NCBI GenBank assembly: GCA_027600665.1
Contig: JADGJL010000007.1
Span: forward strand, 1-64,000
DNA from: Irineochytrium annulatum
Taxonomy: Eukaryota; Chytridiomycota; Chytridiomycetes; Chytridiales; Chytridiaceae
DNA: 64,000 nt
Reading direction: 5' to 3'
In this document: positions 28,406 to 39,283 of the stretch, piece after piece
Position numbering within the stretch: position 1 is the first letter of the stretch
Layout: each line of letters begins with the position of its first letter
Made by a program: the position numbers and the translations under genes
The notes under the pieces: model-generated
Told to the model about the DNA's origin: nothing
Database searches by the model: none
The model's input: the letters and a program-made list of their open reading frames with translations, nothing else

Positions 28406-28441
28406 GATTTGTTGTGCCTTTTATGTAAACTTAGTGTAGCA
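28406..28441 (-). promoter_or_regulatory. Candidate core promoter of the exporter/NRPS-PKS operon
   Basis: About 10 bp downstream of the LytTR-like operator, a weak TTTAAG and a TACACT separated by about 16 bp can be read on the minus strand. The poor -35 box would fit an activator-dependent promoter. Other choices (for example TACATA nearer the gene) cannot be excluded. Confidence 0.3.
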
Positions 28442-28465
28442 CTCAATCTCATCACTTAAACTTTC

Positions 28466-28498
28466 ATGTCATAACAGGCACGTATGAAGTAATAACTG
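28466..28498 (-). promoter_or_regulatory. Putative LytTR (AgrA-like) operator of the biosynthetic operon
   Basis: On the minus strand CAGTTA (28498-28493), exactly 18 bp, and TTATGACAT (28474-28466) repeat the arrangement found before agrB. Read as half-sites they are ACAGTTATT and CCTGTTATG; their GTT cores are 21 bp apart, two helical turns. The ATG of the ATPase is about 77 bp downstream. Confidence 0.65.
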
Positions 28499-28571
28499 TA
28501 CTTTCTGAAACAGATTTTGGCTTCGTAACCGTTAAAACATGACCTCTGATTATTAGGCTCAATAACAAAAA

Positions 28572-28615
28572 CAACGATCCTGAAGATACGATATATCGTA
28601 TCTTCAGGATCGTTG
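28572..28615 (-). terminator. Terminator of the YhgE-like permease gene
   Basis: A perfect 44-bp palindrome (22 bp per arm, centre at 28593/28594) is followed on the minus strand by TTTTTGTT. It lies just downstream of the permease stop and insulates the biosynthetic operon from the gene upstream. Confidence 0.9.
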
Positions 28616-28643
28616 CTGCACATCAGATCTTTCTTAATTATGT

Positions 28644-29804
28644 TTAGGCTGTAACCGTTGCGACTGTGGGTTGGGCAGACTTGTTCTTTTGCATGCCAAC
28701 TCGCAGCAGCGTAATCCCCCACGTTATAACCGCGATCAACAGAAGATGAATCATGTATCCACCTACGGCTTCTCCACTATAGATCAAACGCATAAATCCC
28801 TGTACCCCATTGGAGGCGGGCAGAAAGTTTCCAATATGACGATAGAATGGCGCCAGCATCTCGGCTGGAATGATATTTCCTGCAGTCATCAACTGGAGCG
28901 GAACCATCGCCACATTAAATAGAGGGCCTGCATTGCCAAACAGGGCAAAACTCATTTGTGTGAAACAGATACAAGCCAGACTCACCAGCACATGATACAG
29001 ATACAACGCGCCGAAGGAGCTCGCCACATCCGTGAACTGAAGAGCGACTGTATCCACAATCAGAGGAACGATCACAGCTATACACAATAACAGCAATTGC
29101 CGTCCCCAGAAGATTTCCCATTTGGAGTGATTACGCTTCATGATATTCGACGTGATATTGAACTGAATGTTCATGGTCATCGCAGCAATGTAGGTGATAA
29201 AACCCAGAATCATAGGCAGCATCGATGTAGCAAAATCACTGACACTGTTCGTTTTATTAATTTCAGCCTTCACAGGCCCTTCATTCATCTTCGCCATCGC
29301 TTGTCCAATAGCTGAACTCAGTTCATCGCTGTTTATACTATCGTTATTAAGTGTCACTTGAACCTTGGATTCCAGAATCCCTTGACCCATTTGTGCAGTC
29401 ATTCCGGTCGCCGCATGTTCCACAATGGATTTGGCTACATCGGCATTTCCCTGATTGATATAAAAGGACAAACTCGCGTCTGTACCGCCTGCAATCTGGT
29501 CAGTGAATCCTTCCGGAATAACAATAACCATCGCATAGTTACCCGCATTCATCTGTTTCTCGGCTTCCTGTGAAGAATTCAGAACATTGACATGGAAAGG
29601 CGCGAGCGTTTCAATCTGCTTCTGCGCCTCTGTTCCCTGTGTCCCGTCTTCGTTCACCAAAGCAACTTGAAGTTGATCTACTCTCTCCGTGGCTTGATGA
29701 TAACCCGTCATCCAGATCACAACAAATAACAGCGGAACAATCAATGCAAATACCAACCCTATTTTTGTCTGTGGCACTTTAAGAAAATCTTTGAAGCTTT
29801 TCAT
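28644..29804 (-). CDS. YhgE/ABC-2-like membrane permease
   Basis: The 386-residue protein has one N-terminal helix, a large extracytoplasmic region (about 40-200) and about five C-terminal helices ending in a polar tail. No ATPase is encoded beside it, as is common for YhgE/Pip and SNG1-like proteins, whose transport role is poorly known. The MarR gene lies just upstream in the same direction, so it is probably a MarR-controlled efflux or stress function. Similarity in shape to the two ABC-2 permeases across the terminator is notable, but it has its own control region. Confidence 0.8.
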   Translation of the reverse strand: MKSFKDFLKVPQTKIGLVFALIVPLLFVVIWMTGYHQATERVDQLQVALVNEDGTQGTEAQKQIETLAPFHVNVLNSSQEAEKQMNAGNYAMVIVIPEGFTDQIAGGTDASLSFYINQGNADVAKSIVEHAATGMTAQMGQGILESKVQVTLNNDSINSDELSSAIGQAMAKMNEGPVKAEINKTNSVSDFATSMLPMILGFITYIAAMTMNIQFNITSNIMKRNHSKWEIFWGRQLLLLCIAVIVPLIVDTVALQFTDVASSFGALYLYHVLVSLACICFTQMSFALFGNAGPLFNVAMVPLQLMTAGNIIPAEMLAPFYRHIGNFLPASNGVQGFMRLIYSGEAVGGYMIHLLLIAVITWGITLLRVGMQKNKSAQPTVATVTA

Positions 29805-29846
29805 TCGTTCACGACTCCCATTAGTTAAAATTAAAATAATTGCACT

Positions 29847-29874
29847 ACATATATATGCACATGCACATATATGT
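29847..29874. promoter_or_regulatory. Inverted repeat, possible MarR operator
   Basis: Arms ACATATAT (29847-29854) and ATATATGT (29867-29874) flank a 12-bp centre with two overlapping ATGCACAT words. It lies between marR and the permease start. A MarR-family dimer could bind here; AT-rich sequence makes chance pairing possible. Confidence 0.4.
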
Positions 29875-29884
29875 CCAAAAAAAT

Positions 29885-30316
29885 TTATTTCATCTTTTCA
29901 TAGATGCGATTCATCACATTCATGAATACTTCCAGCTCTTTAGGGGAACATTCGGCGAGTGCCTCTTGCTCTTGCTGTTTTGCCTTTGGTGTCAGATCGT
30001 TATTCATTTCCAGTCCTTCCGCCGTCAAACAAAGCAATACCGCTCTGCGGTCCTGTGGATCTTCTTCTCTTGTCACCAGACCTTTACGAATCAACTTGTC
30101 TATAATTTTACCCACAGTTGTTTGGTCCCGAACGGTTAATTCAGCCAGTTTTTTCTGTGATATATGACTTCCAGCCTTGCTCAATTCATTCAGAACTGCA
30201 AATTGTTCCGGAGTAATATCCTGTTCACTCAGATTTCTGGTTGTTGTTTTTTTATAGGCCAGATACGTCCGTGACAGAATCAGTCCAAGTGGATTTTCAT
30301 CCATATTAACAGGCAT
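29885..30316 (-). CDS. MarR-family transcriptional regulator
   Basis: A 143-residue winged-helix regulator with the MarR core: VLNELSKAGSHISQKKLAELTVRDQTTVGKIID recognition region and the wing REEDPQDRRAV. The longer frame from 30352 is rejected because AAAGGAGCATCAGT precedes the ATG at 30316. It is followed by the permease and probably represses it in the absence of a small-molecule ligand. Confidence 0.9.
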   Translation of the reverse strand: MPVNMDENPLGLILSRTYLAYKKTTTRNLSEQDITPEQFAVLNELSKAGSHISQKKLAELTVRDQTTVGKIIDKLIRKGLVTREEDPQDRRAVLLCLTAEGLEMNNDLTPKAKQQEQEALAECSPKELEVFMNVMNRIYEKMK

Positions 30317-30370
30317 ACTGATGCTCCTTTCTCCATATAGTAGCACTACCATCTAATTTGCGTAAGCTCT

Positions 30371-30400
30371 ATATTATTACCAAATCTACACTACTGTCAA
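30371..30400 (-). promoter_or_regulatory. Promoter of marR
   Basis: On the minus strand a perfect TTGACA (30400-30395), an 18-bp spacer and TAATAT (30376-30371) lie 55 bp before the marR start. Confidence 0.65.
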
Positions 30401-30429
30401 TTTAATTTTATATATTTCCAAACAAAAAG

Positions 30430-30458
30430 AGACCCACCCGTTAGTCAGGCAGCTCTCT
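30430..30458 (-). terminator. Terminator of the small basic protein gene
   Basis: On the minus strand GAGAGCTGCC can pair, with one mismatch and two wobbles, with GGGTGGGTCTC, followed by TTTTTG. It lies about 25 bp after the stop of the small gene. Confidence 0.5.
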
Positions 30459-30481
30459 CCTCTGGCATCGTCAAACCACAC

Positions 30482-30649
30482 TTACTCGGGCTTGCCACTT
30501 GAAGTTTCGGTATCGTCCTTCTTCTTCGTACCTTTACTTTTATAAGGCTTCGGTGTACTTTTTGCCCGGTTAGCGGCGGCTTGCCAACGGTTCCAGCCTT
30601 TTTTACCCGTACCACGGCCGGTGCCGCCTTTTCCTTTTGCTTTACTCAT
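30482..30649 (-). CDS. Small basic Gly/Lys-rich protein (DUF3934-like)
   Basis: A 55-residue, highly basic protein beginning MSKAKGKGGTGRGTGKKG and containing GWNRWQAAANRAK, the pattern I associate with the DUF3934 family of small Bacillales proteins. The function is unknown; the charge suggests nucleic acid binding. A longer frame from 30712 exists, but TTGGAG precedes the ATG at 30649 by a normal distance. Confidence 0.75.
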   Translation of the reverse strand: MSKAKGKGGTGRGTGKKGWNRWQAAANRAKSTPKPYKSKGTKKKDDTETSSGKPE

Positions 30650-30794
30650 CTTATCACTCCAATAATCCTGTATATGCTTAAAAATGACCGTCCTCGGTAA
30701 CTTATTATGCAACCCAGCCCATCTAATTCACTTCCAGCATCTCTTATTATACCAAAAATCCACGTCTTTACGTCCATTTCCATAAATCATTGTA

Positions 30795-30823
30795 TTGTTA
30801 TTCTGTTATGAAAGCGGTATAGT
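30795..30823 (+). promoter_or_regulatory. Promoter and cre site of the beta-glucoside operon
   Basis: TTGTTA (30795-30800), 17 bp, TATAGT (30818-30823). A cre-like word TGAAAGCGGTATAG (30809-30822) overlaps the -10 box and matches 12 of 14 positions of the TGWNANCGNTNWCA consensus, which would allow CcpA repression in glucose. Confidence 0.6.
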
Positions 30824-30858
30824 GGACATAATTGAAAGAGGAAGCTGTATCTTCTTCG

Positions 30859-30921
30859 GGATTGTTACTGGTAAGCAGGCGATACCCAAACCAAGGCTGT
30901 CTATGGAGCCTTAGTTTGGGT
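30859..30921 (+). promoter_or_regulatory. RAT antiterminator / terminator switch 1
   Basis: A RAT element (30859-30886, GGATTGTTACTGGTAAGCAG then GCGATACC) overlaps the left arm of a hairpin (ACCCAAACCAAGGCT at 30884-30898 pairing with 30907-30921, one mismatch) followed by TTTTTT. This is the LicT/BglG mechanism: the dimeric antiterminator binds the RAT hairpin and prevents the terminator from forming. It precedes the antiterminator gene, so the gene controls itself. Confidence 0.9.
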
Positions 30922-30960
30922 TTTTTGTTATTATTATGACCATTGAGGTGAAACACATAT

Positions 30961-31821
30961 ATGATCATTCGTCAGATTTTCAACAACAATGTCATCCGGG
31001 CTGAGAACCAGGTTGGTCACGAATTTGTTGTCATTGGCAACGGTCTTGGCTTTAAAAAGAAAAACGGCCAGCCCGTGGATGAGGATAAAATTGAAAAAAC
31101 CTTTGTGCTGAAATCAGATAAAATACCGCAAAAGCTCATTGATCTGATTGGGGAAACATCGGTTGAATATTTGAAGTTAGCAGACGAAATTGTGGGCCAT
31201 GCCAAAAAGGAAATGGGCGATATTTTTAGTGATAATATCTATATTTCATTGATCGATCATATTCAGTTTGCCATTACCCGGTACCGTAAATCCGTCGGGC
31301 TGAAGAATTCCCTTTTGTGGCAAATTAAAAAGTTTTACAAGAAGGAATTTGGGGTTGGTATGAATGCTGTGGAGCTGATCCAGGAACAATTCGGCATCCA
31401 AATGGATGAACATGAGGCAAGTTTTATTGCCATGCATTTTGTCAACGCACGCCAAGATGCTCAAGGCATGAAACAGACCGTTGAAATTACCGAAGTTATT
31501 GATGATATCTTCAACATTGTGACCAACCATTACCACATCGCCCTGGATGAAAATTCATTTAATTATTCCCGGTTTATTACCCATCTGCAATACTTTGTGC
31601 AGCGAATGTTAAGTAATGAACAGGAGCAATTTGCTTCAGGCGATAACTTTCTGTATGAGCAAGTGAAAGACAAATATAGCAAGGCTTTTCAGTGCACCCA
31701 GTTGATTAATCATTATCTTGAAGACAAGTTTGAAAGTGCCATGTCCATTGATGAAAAGGTGTATTTGACGATCCATATTCAACGTGTCACTTCCCGTAAC
31801 GATTTGCTTGACGCGGAATAA
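30961..31821 (+). CDS. licT: BglG/LicT-family transcriptional antiterminator
   Basis: The 286-residue protein has an N-terminal RNA-binding CAT domain (about 1-58, MIIRQIFNNNV and GNGLGF) and two PRD domains (about 65-170 and 171-280) with the phosphorylatable histidines in LIDHIQF, AMHFVNA and TIHIQR. In the family EII phosphorylates PRD1 without substrate and HPr phosphorylates PRD2 when glucose is absent. RAT elements before this gene and before the PTS gene are its targets. Confidence 0.93.
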   Translation: MIIRQIFNNNVIRAENQVGHEFVVIGNGLGFKKKNGQPVDEDKIEKTFVLKSDKIPQKLIDLIGETSVEYLKLADEIVGHAKKEMGDIFSDNIYISLIDHIQFAITRYRKSVGLKNSLLWQIKKFYKKEFGVGMNAVELIQEQFGIQMDEHEASFIAMHFVNARQDAQGMKQTVEITEVIDDIFNIVTNHYHIALDENSFNYSRFITHLQYFVQRMLSNEQEQFASGDNFLYEQVKDKYSKAFQCTQLINHYLEDKFESAMSIDEKVYLTIHIQRVTSRNDLLDAE

Positions 31822-31879
31822 AAAAAGCTTGCAAACGATTACGGCGTCATATATAGTAGGTCTCACAACTTAACGACAA

Positions 31880-31963
31880 GGATTGTTACTGCTCAAGCAG
31901 GCGATACCTAAATGATTGGCAACAGGTCATCTTTCCGATGATCATAGCCATTCGTTTAGGTAT
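31880..31963 (+). promoter_or_regulatory. RAT antiterminator / terminator switch 2
   Basis: A second RAT (31880-31908, GGATTGTTACTGCTCAAGC then AGGCGATACC) overlaps the left arm of a hairpin (ATACCTAAA at 31904-31912 with TTTAGGTAT at 31955-31963) followed by TTTTTTTG. It gates the PTS and glucosidase genes. Confidence 0.9.
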
Positions 31964-31987
31964 TTTTTTGTTTTCAGGCAATCTTAA

Positions 31988-33904
<1,917 letters not shown>

Positions 33905-33933
33905 CACAACTTATCTATACGAATTCAACTTAG

Positions 33934-35355
<1,422 letters not shown>

Positions 35356-35380
35356 TACCGTAATCCTTTAATAACATAAT

Positions 35381-35424
35381 AAAAAACAGTCGACCACACG
35401 TTAGGTGTGATCGACTGTTTTTTT
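35381..35424 (+). terminator. Terminator between bgl operon and MFS gene
   Basis: ACAGTCGACCACAC and GTGTGATCGACTGT form a 14-bp stem with one G-T pair, flanked by A6 on the left and T7 on the right. It can stop transcription from both convergent genes. Confidence 0.88.
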
Positions 35425-35455
35425 GTGTTAATGTACTTCATTTCCAATAATACAA

Positions 35456-36676
35456 TTACATCTCAGTCTTCGGTTGTTTCACCGTTTTGCCTCCTCGAAG
35501 TACCCGCAGGGATAACAGGAAACAGATCGCCAGAACGGCTGCTGCTGAAACGTAAGGATAGTTAATATTCACATCAAACAGTGCTCCAGCTACAATCGGA
35601 CCTGCGATATTCCCCAAGCTGGTATACGCCGAATTCAGTCCAGCCACAAAACCCTGCTGTTCCTGTGCCAGTTTGGACATCTGTGTACTGATGGCCGGAC
35701 GCAAAATATCCATACCCAGAAACACGATAAACGTTACGACAAGAATGAGCCAATACGTGTGCACGAACAAGGTCAACAATACAAATACGGCTACAAACAA
35801 CAGACAGACTGAAATGACCATCTTTTCACCAAATCGGTTGAGCAACCAACCAATCAGGGATACTTGCACCACCGCACCCGCGATGGAACCAAATGTAATA
35901 ATGAATGCAATGTCTTTCGTGGTGAAACCAAACTTGTGATCCACAAACAATGAAAATACGGTCTCATAGTTTGCCAGACCAAATGCCATAACAAACACAA
36001 TAATCAAGCTGAAGAAGTAGGGTTCACGGTACGAATTCAGTAATTGAGATATCATGCCCGGAGCTTTGACATTCGACTCGCCAGCCACAGGTTTACTTTG
36101 CTCTCCTGTGCTTCGGGTAGATTCAGGCAAAATAATTAATGTAATGATGGATGCCAGCAAACCGGCAACCCCTGCGGCGTAAAACGGAATTCGAATGCCA
36201 AAGTCAGCAATGTATCCACCAATTCCCGGTCCGATGATAAATCCGGTTGTAATGGCTGCATTGATCAAGCCCATCCCTTTACCCCGTTCTTCCTCCGTAG
36301 TAATATCCGCAGTGTAAGCCATAACCGCCGGGAAGATCATCGCTGCTCCAATCCCACCAAGCATACGGGCTGCGAAGAGCAGCACCGGTGCATTAACCAC
36401 ACCAAACATAAACTCCGATACGGCAAAGATCAGCATACCGCCAACGATAATTTTTTTACGTCCCCACGTATCCGACCAACGACCCGCAAGCGGGGAGAAC
36501 AGAAACTGTGTGAAGGAAAATGCCGCGACCAGCAATCCAACTGTGAAGCCAGTGATATGCAGAAGATCCATATACGCAGGCATAATCGGCACAACCAGGC
36601 CAATACCCGTAAAAACAAGAAAAATATTAAACATTAACAGCAGCAATGCGCCCCTGTTCCGTGTTAGTAATGCCAT
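35456..36676 (-). CDS. MFS multidrug efflux transporter
   Basis: A 406-residue, 12-helix major facilitator with motif A-like GRWSDTWGRKK in loop 2-3 and the antiporter motif C GFIIGPGIGG in helix 5, as in the Bmr/NorA/MdtG drug-proton antiporters. The longer frame from 36700 is rejected: CGGAGG precedes the ATG at 36676. It is the second gene of a tetR-MFS operon, so its drug substrates are probably the TetR ligands. Confidence 0.9.
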   Translation of the reverse strand: MALLTRNRGALLLLMFNIFLVFTGIGLVVPIMPAYMDLLHITGFTVGLLVAAFSFTQFLFSPLAGRWSDTWGRKKIIVGGMLIFAVSEFMFGVVNAPVLLFAARMLGGIGAAMIFPAVMAYTADITTEEERGKGMGLINAAITTGFIIGPGIGGYIADFGIRIPFYAAGVAGLLASIITLIILPESTRSTGEQSKPVAGESNVKAPGMISQLLNSYREPYFFSLIIVFVMAFGLANYETVFSLFVDHKFGFTTKDIAFIITFGSIAGAVVQVSLIGWLLNRFGEKMVISVCLLFVAVFVLLTLFVHTYWLILVVTFIVFLGMDILRPAISTQMSKLAQEQQGFVAGLNSAYTSLGNIAGPIVAGALFDVNINYPYVSAAAVLAICFLLSLRVLRGGKTVKQPKTEM

Positions 36677-36708
36677 GATTCCATCCTCCGTAGTTGTCAA
36701 AATGTTGC

Positions 36709-37314
36709 TTAAGCTTTATCTTTTGCAATGCCATGCAAGAATACACTGGCAGCCTGGCGGTATAACGCAAGAGCCTGTTCAGGCTCCATGCCCCGTGACA
36801 TCTGGCTTAGGCCAATAATGGTACTTTCCAAGATCAGTGCGAGATGATCTACATTGTCTGCTTTGAACTCGCCGCTCTCAATGCCTTGTTCTATCATTTG
36901 TTTATTAAATTGAATATGCCGCTCAAACATCAAGGAGATCCGTTCCTCAATATCATTTTCTTTCTTCTCCCCAGTGAAGAACTCATCAGCCGCCTTCGTC
37001 AGTGGATGATTCATGTCATCCATGACGAGTTGTTCAGCCAGTCCGTAAATCTTTTCCGTGGACGTGCGATAGAGATGTTCCTTGGCCGCCCAGCTCGCTT
37101 CCCACTCCCGATCCCACTCATCGATTAGATAGAGGAACAGACCTTCCTTACTTTTAAAATGGTAATATATATTGCCTTTACTGCTACCCGTCGCAGCTAC
37201 AATATCCTCAATGGACGTTGCTTTATAGCCTTTCTGTACAAAAAGGGCTTTGGAAGCATCCGCAAGTTTCTTCTTGGTCTGCTCGGTTTGAAGTTGTTTT
37301 TTATTCATATTCAT
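36709..37314 (-). CDS. TetR-family transcriptional repressor
   Basis: A 201-residue repressor with an N-terminal helix-turn-helix (ALFVQKGYKATSIEDIVAATGSSKGNIYYHFKSKEGL) and an all-helical ligand domain. A frame extends up to 37431 but runs through its own promoter and operator; the ATG at 37314 lies eight bases after CGGAG. It precedes the MFS gene and should repress both genes through the palindrome at 37336-37357. Confidence 0.92.
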   Translation of the reverse strand: MNMNKKQLQTEQTKKKLADASKALFVQKGYKATSIEDIVAATGSSKGNIYYHFKSKEGLFLYLIDEWDREWEASWAAKEHLYRTSTEKIYGLAEQLVMDDMNHPLTKAADEFFTGEKKENDIEERISLMFERHIQFNKQMIEQGIESGEFKADNVDHLALILESTIIGLSQMSRGMEPEQALALYRQAASVFLHGIAKDKA

Positions 37315-37335
37315 TCCATTCACTCCGTTCCATGC

Positions 37336-37357
37336 ATACTGAACATTCGTTCTGTAT
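37336..37357. promoter_or_regulatory. TetR operator (palindrome)
   Basis: A 22-bp element with perfectly complementary arms ATACTGAAC and GTTCTGTAT around a 4-bp centre. It overlaps the -10 box by two bases and covers the start of transcription, as expected for a TetR-type operator. Confidence 0.75.
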
Positions 37358-37384
37358 TTTAACAGATGCTTTGAATATAAGCAA
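37356..37384 (-). promoter_or_regulatory. Promoter of the tetR-MFS operon
   Basis: TTGCTT (37384-37379), a 17-bp spacer and TAAAAT (37361-37356) on the minus strand. Confidence 0.7.
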
Positions 37385-37735
37385 TCAAAAAGGAGACTTG
37401 GCACATCGGCCAACCCTCCCTCCACAATCATTTCACTTTTTTACCTTTGCCATGCAATATTTTCAGTTGACCATTCTCGTAATGGTACCTCTATCTAGAT
37501 TATAGCTGTCGTGCCTGGAATTTCAAACGGCTTTTGTCCACGTCCACCTGGTTAACCTGTAGTCGGCATACCCCTTCGCCGTTTGGTGAATCTGGATTAC
37601 GATATATTGCTTTTTACCAATACGATAGCGATAACCTTTCACGTTTGAACGAATTATAATGAATGCAAAAAAACTTCCTATACAACTATAGGAAGGATCT
37701 ACATACATATTTTTGTCATGCCGAAGGAAAAGTGC
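37385..37735. other. Intergenic stretch without a convincing gene
   Basis: Short frames occur (for example 37523-37708 on the minus strand) but none has a good ribosome-binding site or a family I know. A hairpin with T-run at 37665-37695 is the only clear element. Confidence 0.5.
37665..37695 (-). terminator. Hairpin terminator, minus strand
   Basis: CTTCCTATA (37674-37682) and TATAGGAAG (37687-37695) pair around a CAAC loop, followed on the minus strand by TTTTTTT. The only candidate gene it could serve is the small frame ending at 37736. Confidence 0.7.
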
Positions 37736-37981
37736 TTAGATCCATATAGGAACTTCCCGCAGATGATCATCCATATCCTGAAAACTCCATCCGTACATGA
37801 ATCCTTGATCCTGCGGTTCGTTGATTTCTTCAGGTCTTGAACAGGTAAATTGACAAAAATCTGCATAGAACAGATTCCAACTCAAAATAGAACCTCGCGA
37901 ATACGCTGTCAATTGAATATAATGAAGACATTCCAACTTGTGAGGTGACACGGATGTTGCTCCGTATTGTTCGAAGTACAT
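37736..37981 (-). CDS. Possible small protein of unknown function
   Basis: An 81-residue frame ends 40 bp before a good minus-strand terminator. The C-terminal half (SRPEEINEPQDQGFMYGWSF and the following DMDDHLREVPIW) has the composition of a real protein. Against it, no clear ribosome-binding site precedes the ATG and I know no relative. It could be the remnant of a longer gene. Confidence 0.3.
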   Translation of the reverse strand: MYFEQYGATSVSPHKLECLHYIQLTAYSRGSILSWNLFYADFCQFTCSRPEEINEPQDQGFMYGWSFQDMDDHLREVPIWI

Positions 37982-38122
37982 AGTGGTCGGGCTGGGTCAA
38001 AACGCGTACCAGCTATCAAGGGATACGTCTGTCCAGTTGATCCCATTCGATCATTTACAATAGAACGATTCGGCACAACTCTCTTGTCCTGTTTAATCAA
38101 ACTCACATTGGAGGAAATGTAA

Positions 38123-38893
38123 ATGAAAAACAATATAGATTATGCTGACTTTTATGAACGCGTAGGCCGGACGATTGGCTGGAACTTCAGCTCCATGAAT
38201 GTTGTCTCGGAGAACATCGGATGGAACTTCTATGAGGAAGTTGTTCGCCGTACGCGATCGTCCGATCTGTTACTGGATATTGGAACAGGCGGTGGAGAAG
38301 CTGTGTTGTCCATTGCGGGAAAGGCATTGTTATTGGTGGGAATCGACCTTGCTCAAGGAATGATTGAGACCGCACAGCAGAATCTTCGGGCTGTGGAAGC
38401 TCATTCCGCGGGAACTCATTCCAATGTACGCTTTCTTCAAATGGACGCAGAAAAACTGGCTTTTCCTGATTATTTCTTTAATGTGGTATCCTCCAGACAC
38501 TCCCGGTTCTCTGCTTCAGAAGTTTTCAGGGTACTTGATACGGGTGGGATTTTTCTAACTCAGCAGGTCAGCGAACACGATAAATCCAACATTTCAGAAG
38601 TTTTCGGCCGTGGACAAAGCCTTGGCATTCAACCTGGCACTTTGATGGAACGTTACAAGCATGAACTTCACGAAGCTGGATTTCATGACATTCAGGCCCG
38701 TGAATATGATGCGATTGAGTATTACGCCACACCGGATGATTTGCTGTTTCTGCTCACCCATGCACCGATCATTCCCGGTTTTGGAGAAACTGCCTCTGAC
38801 CTTGAGCGATTCCAGCAGTTTGTGGAAACATATCGATGCGATCAAGGCATTCGCACCAATTCGGCCCGTTTTATGCTAACTGCAAGGAAATAA
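38123..38893 (+). CDS. SAM-dependent methyltransferase
   Basis: A 256-residue class I methyltransferase with motif I LLDIGTGGGEA, an acidic VGIDLAQGM after strand 2 and the MDAEKLAFPDYFF loop of the UbiE/COG2226-like group. The substrate is unknown. ATG follows GGAGG. It stands alone between a gene-poor stretch and its own terminator. Confidence 0.88.
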   Translation: MKNNIDYADFYERVGRTIGWNFSSMNVVSENIGWNFYEEVVRRTRSSDLLLDIGTGGGEAVLSIAGKALLLVGIDLAQGMIETAQQNLRAVEAHSAGTHSNVRFLQMDAEKLAFPDYFFNVVSSRHSRFSASEVFRVLDTGGIFLTQQVSEHDKSNISEVFGRGQSLGIQPGTLMERYKHELHEAGFHDIQAREYDAIEYYATPDDLLFLLTHAPIIPGFGETASDLERFQQFVETYRCDQGIRTNSARFMLTARK

Positions 38894-38921
38894 GCAGAAG
38901 TTCAAAGGATAAGTAATGGCC

Positions 38922-38960
38922 AGGGCTATCCCCTCGTATGAACTGGGGATAGCCCTTTTA
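38922..38960 (+). terminator. Terminator of the methyltransferase gene
   Basis: AGGGCTATCCCC and GGGGATAGCCCT form a perfect 12-bp stem with an 11-nt loop, followed by TTTTA. Confidence 0.9.
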
Positions 38961-39149
38961 TACATTTATTTTTTGTTCCGGAGAGCTAATTCTTTTGGTG
39001 AAAAGATATGGATGGAGTTTTTATTTTTTAGCCACGTATTTCCTTTTGCGATGAAGATATATATTCCAGACCAGCAAATGTAGAAATATCGCGGTAAACA
39101 GACCTGGATTATAGCGGACTTAGCACAGAGGTATTACTGGACAACAAAA

Positions 39150-39223
39150 AACTCATACCCTGATTCTGTGTGAATAATAGTTGCTACACTACCATTCACA
39201 CAAGGAGAATCAGTCCATGAGTT
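39150..39223 (-). terminator. Long imperfect hairpin after the PBP gene
   Basis: A 74-bp imperfect dyad (outer arms AACTCAT/ATGAGTT, inner CTGATTCT/AGAATCAG and TGTGTGAAT/ATTCACACA) is followed on the minus strand by TTTTTTGTTG. Position and T-run fit a terminator of the PBP gene ending at 39284. The length is more than termination needs, so a small mobile-element remnant is possible. The rest of 38961-39283 holds no gene. Confidence 0.6.
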
Positions 39224-39283
39224 AATCACATCTCAGTATAATGAATTCCTTAACCCGCTTTTTAATAAATGTATATCGTTCGT

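Noticed and set aside
28572..28615. Perfect 44-bp palindrome as an IS end or attachment site
   Set aside because: A T-run follows on the minus strand right after a gene end and no transposase or duplicated target is near; a terminator explains it.
30859..31963. Repeated GGATTGTTACTG words as a direct repeat or riboswitch
   Set aside because: Both are RAT elements overlapping terminators, next to the matching antiterminator gene.
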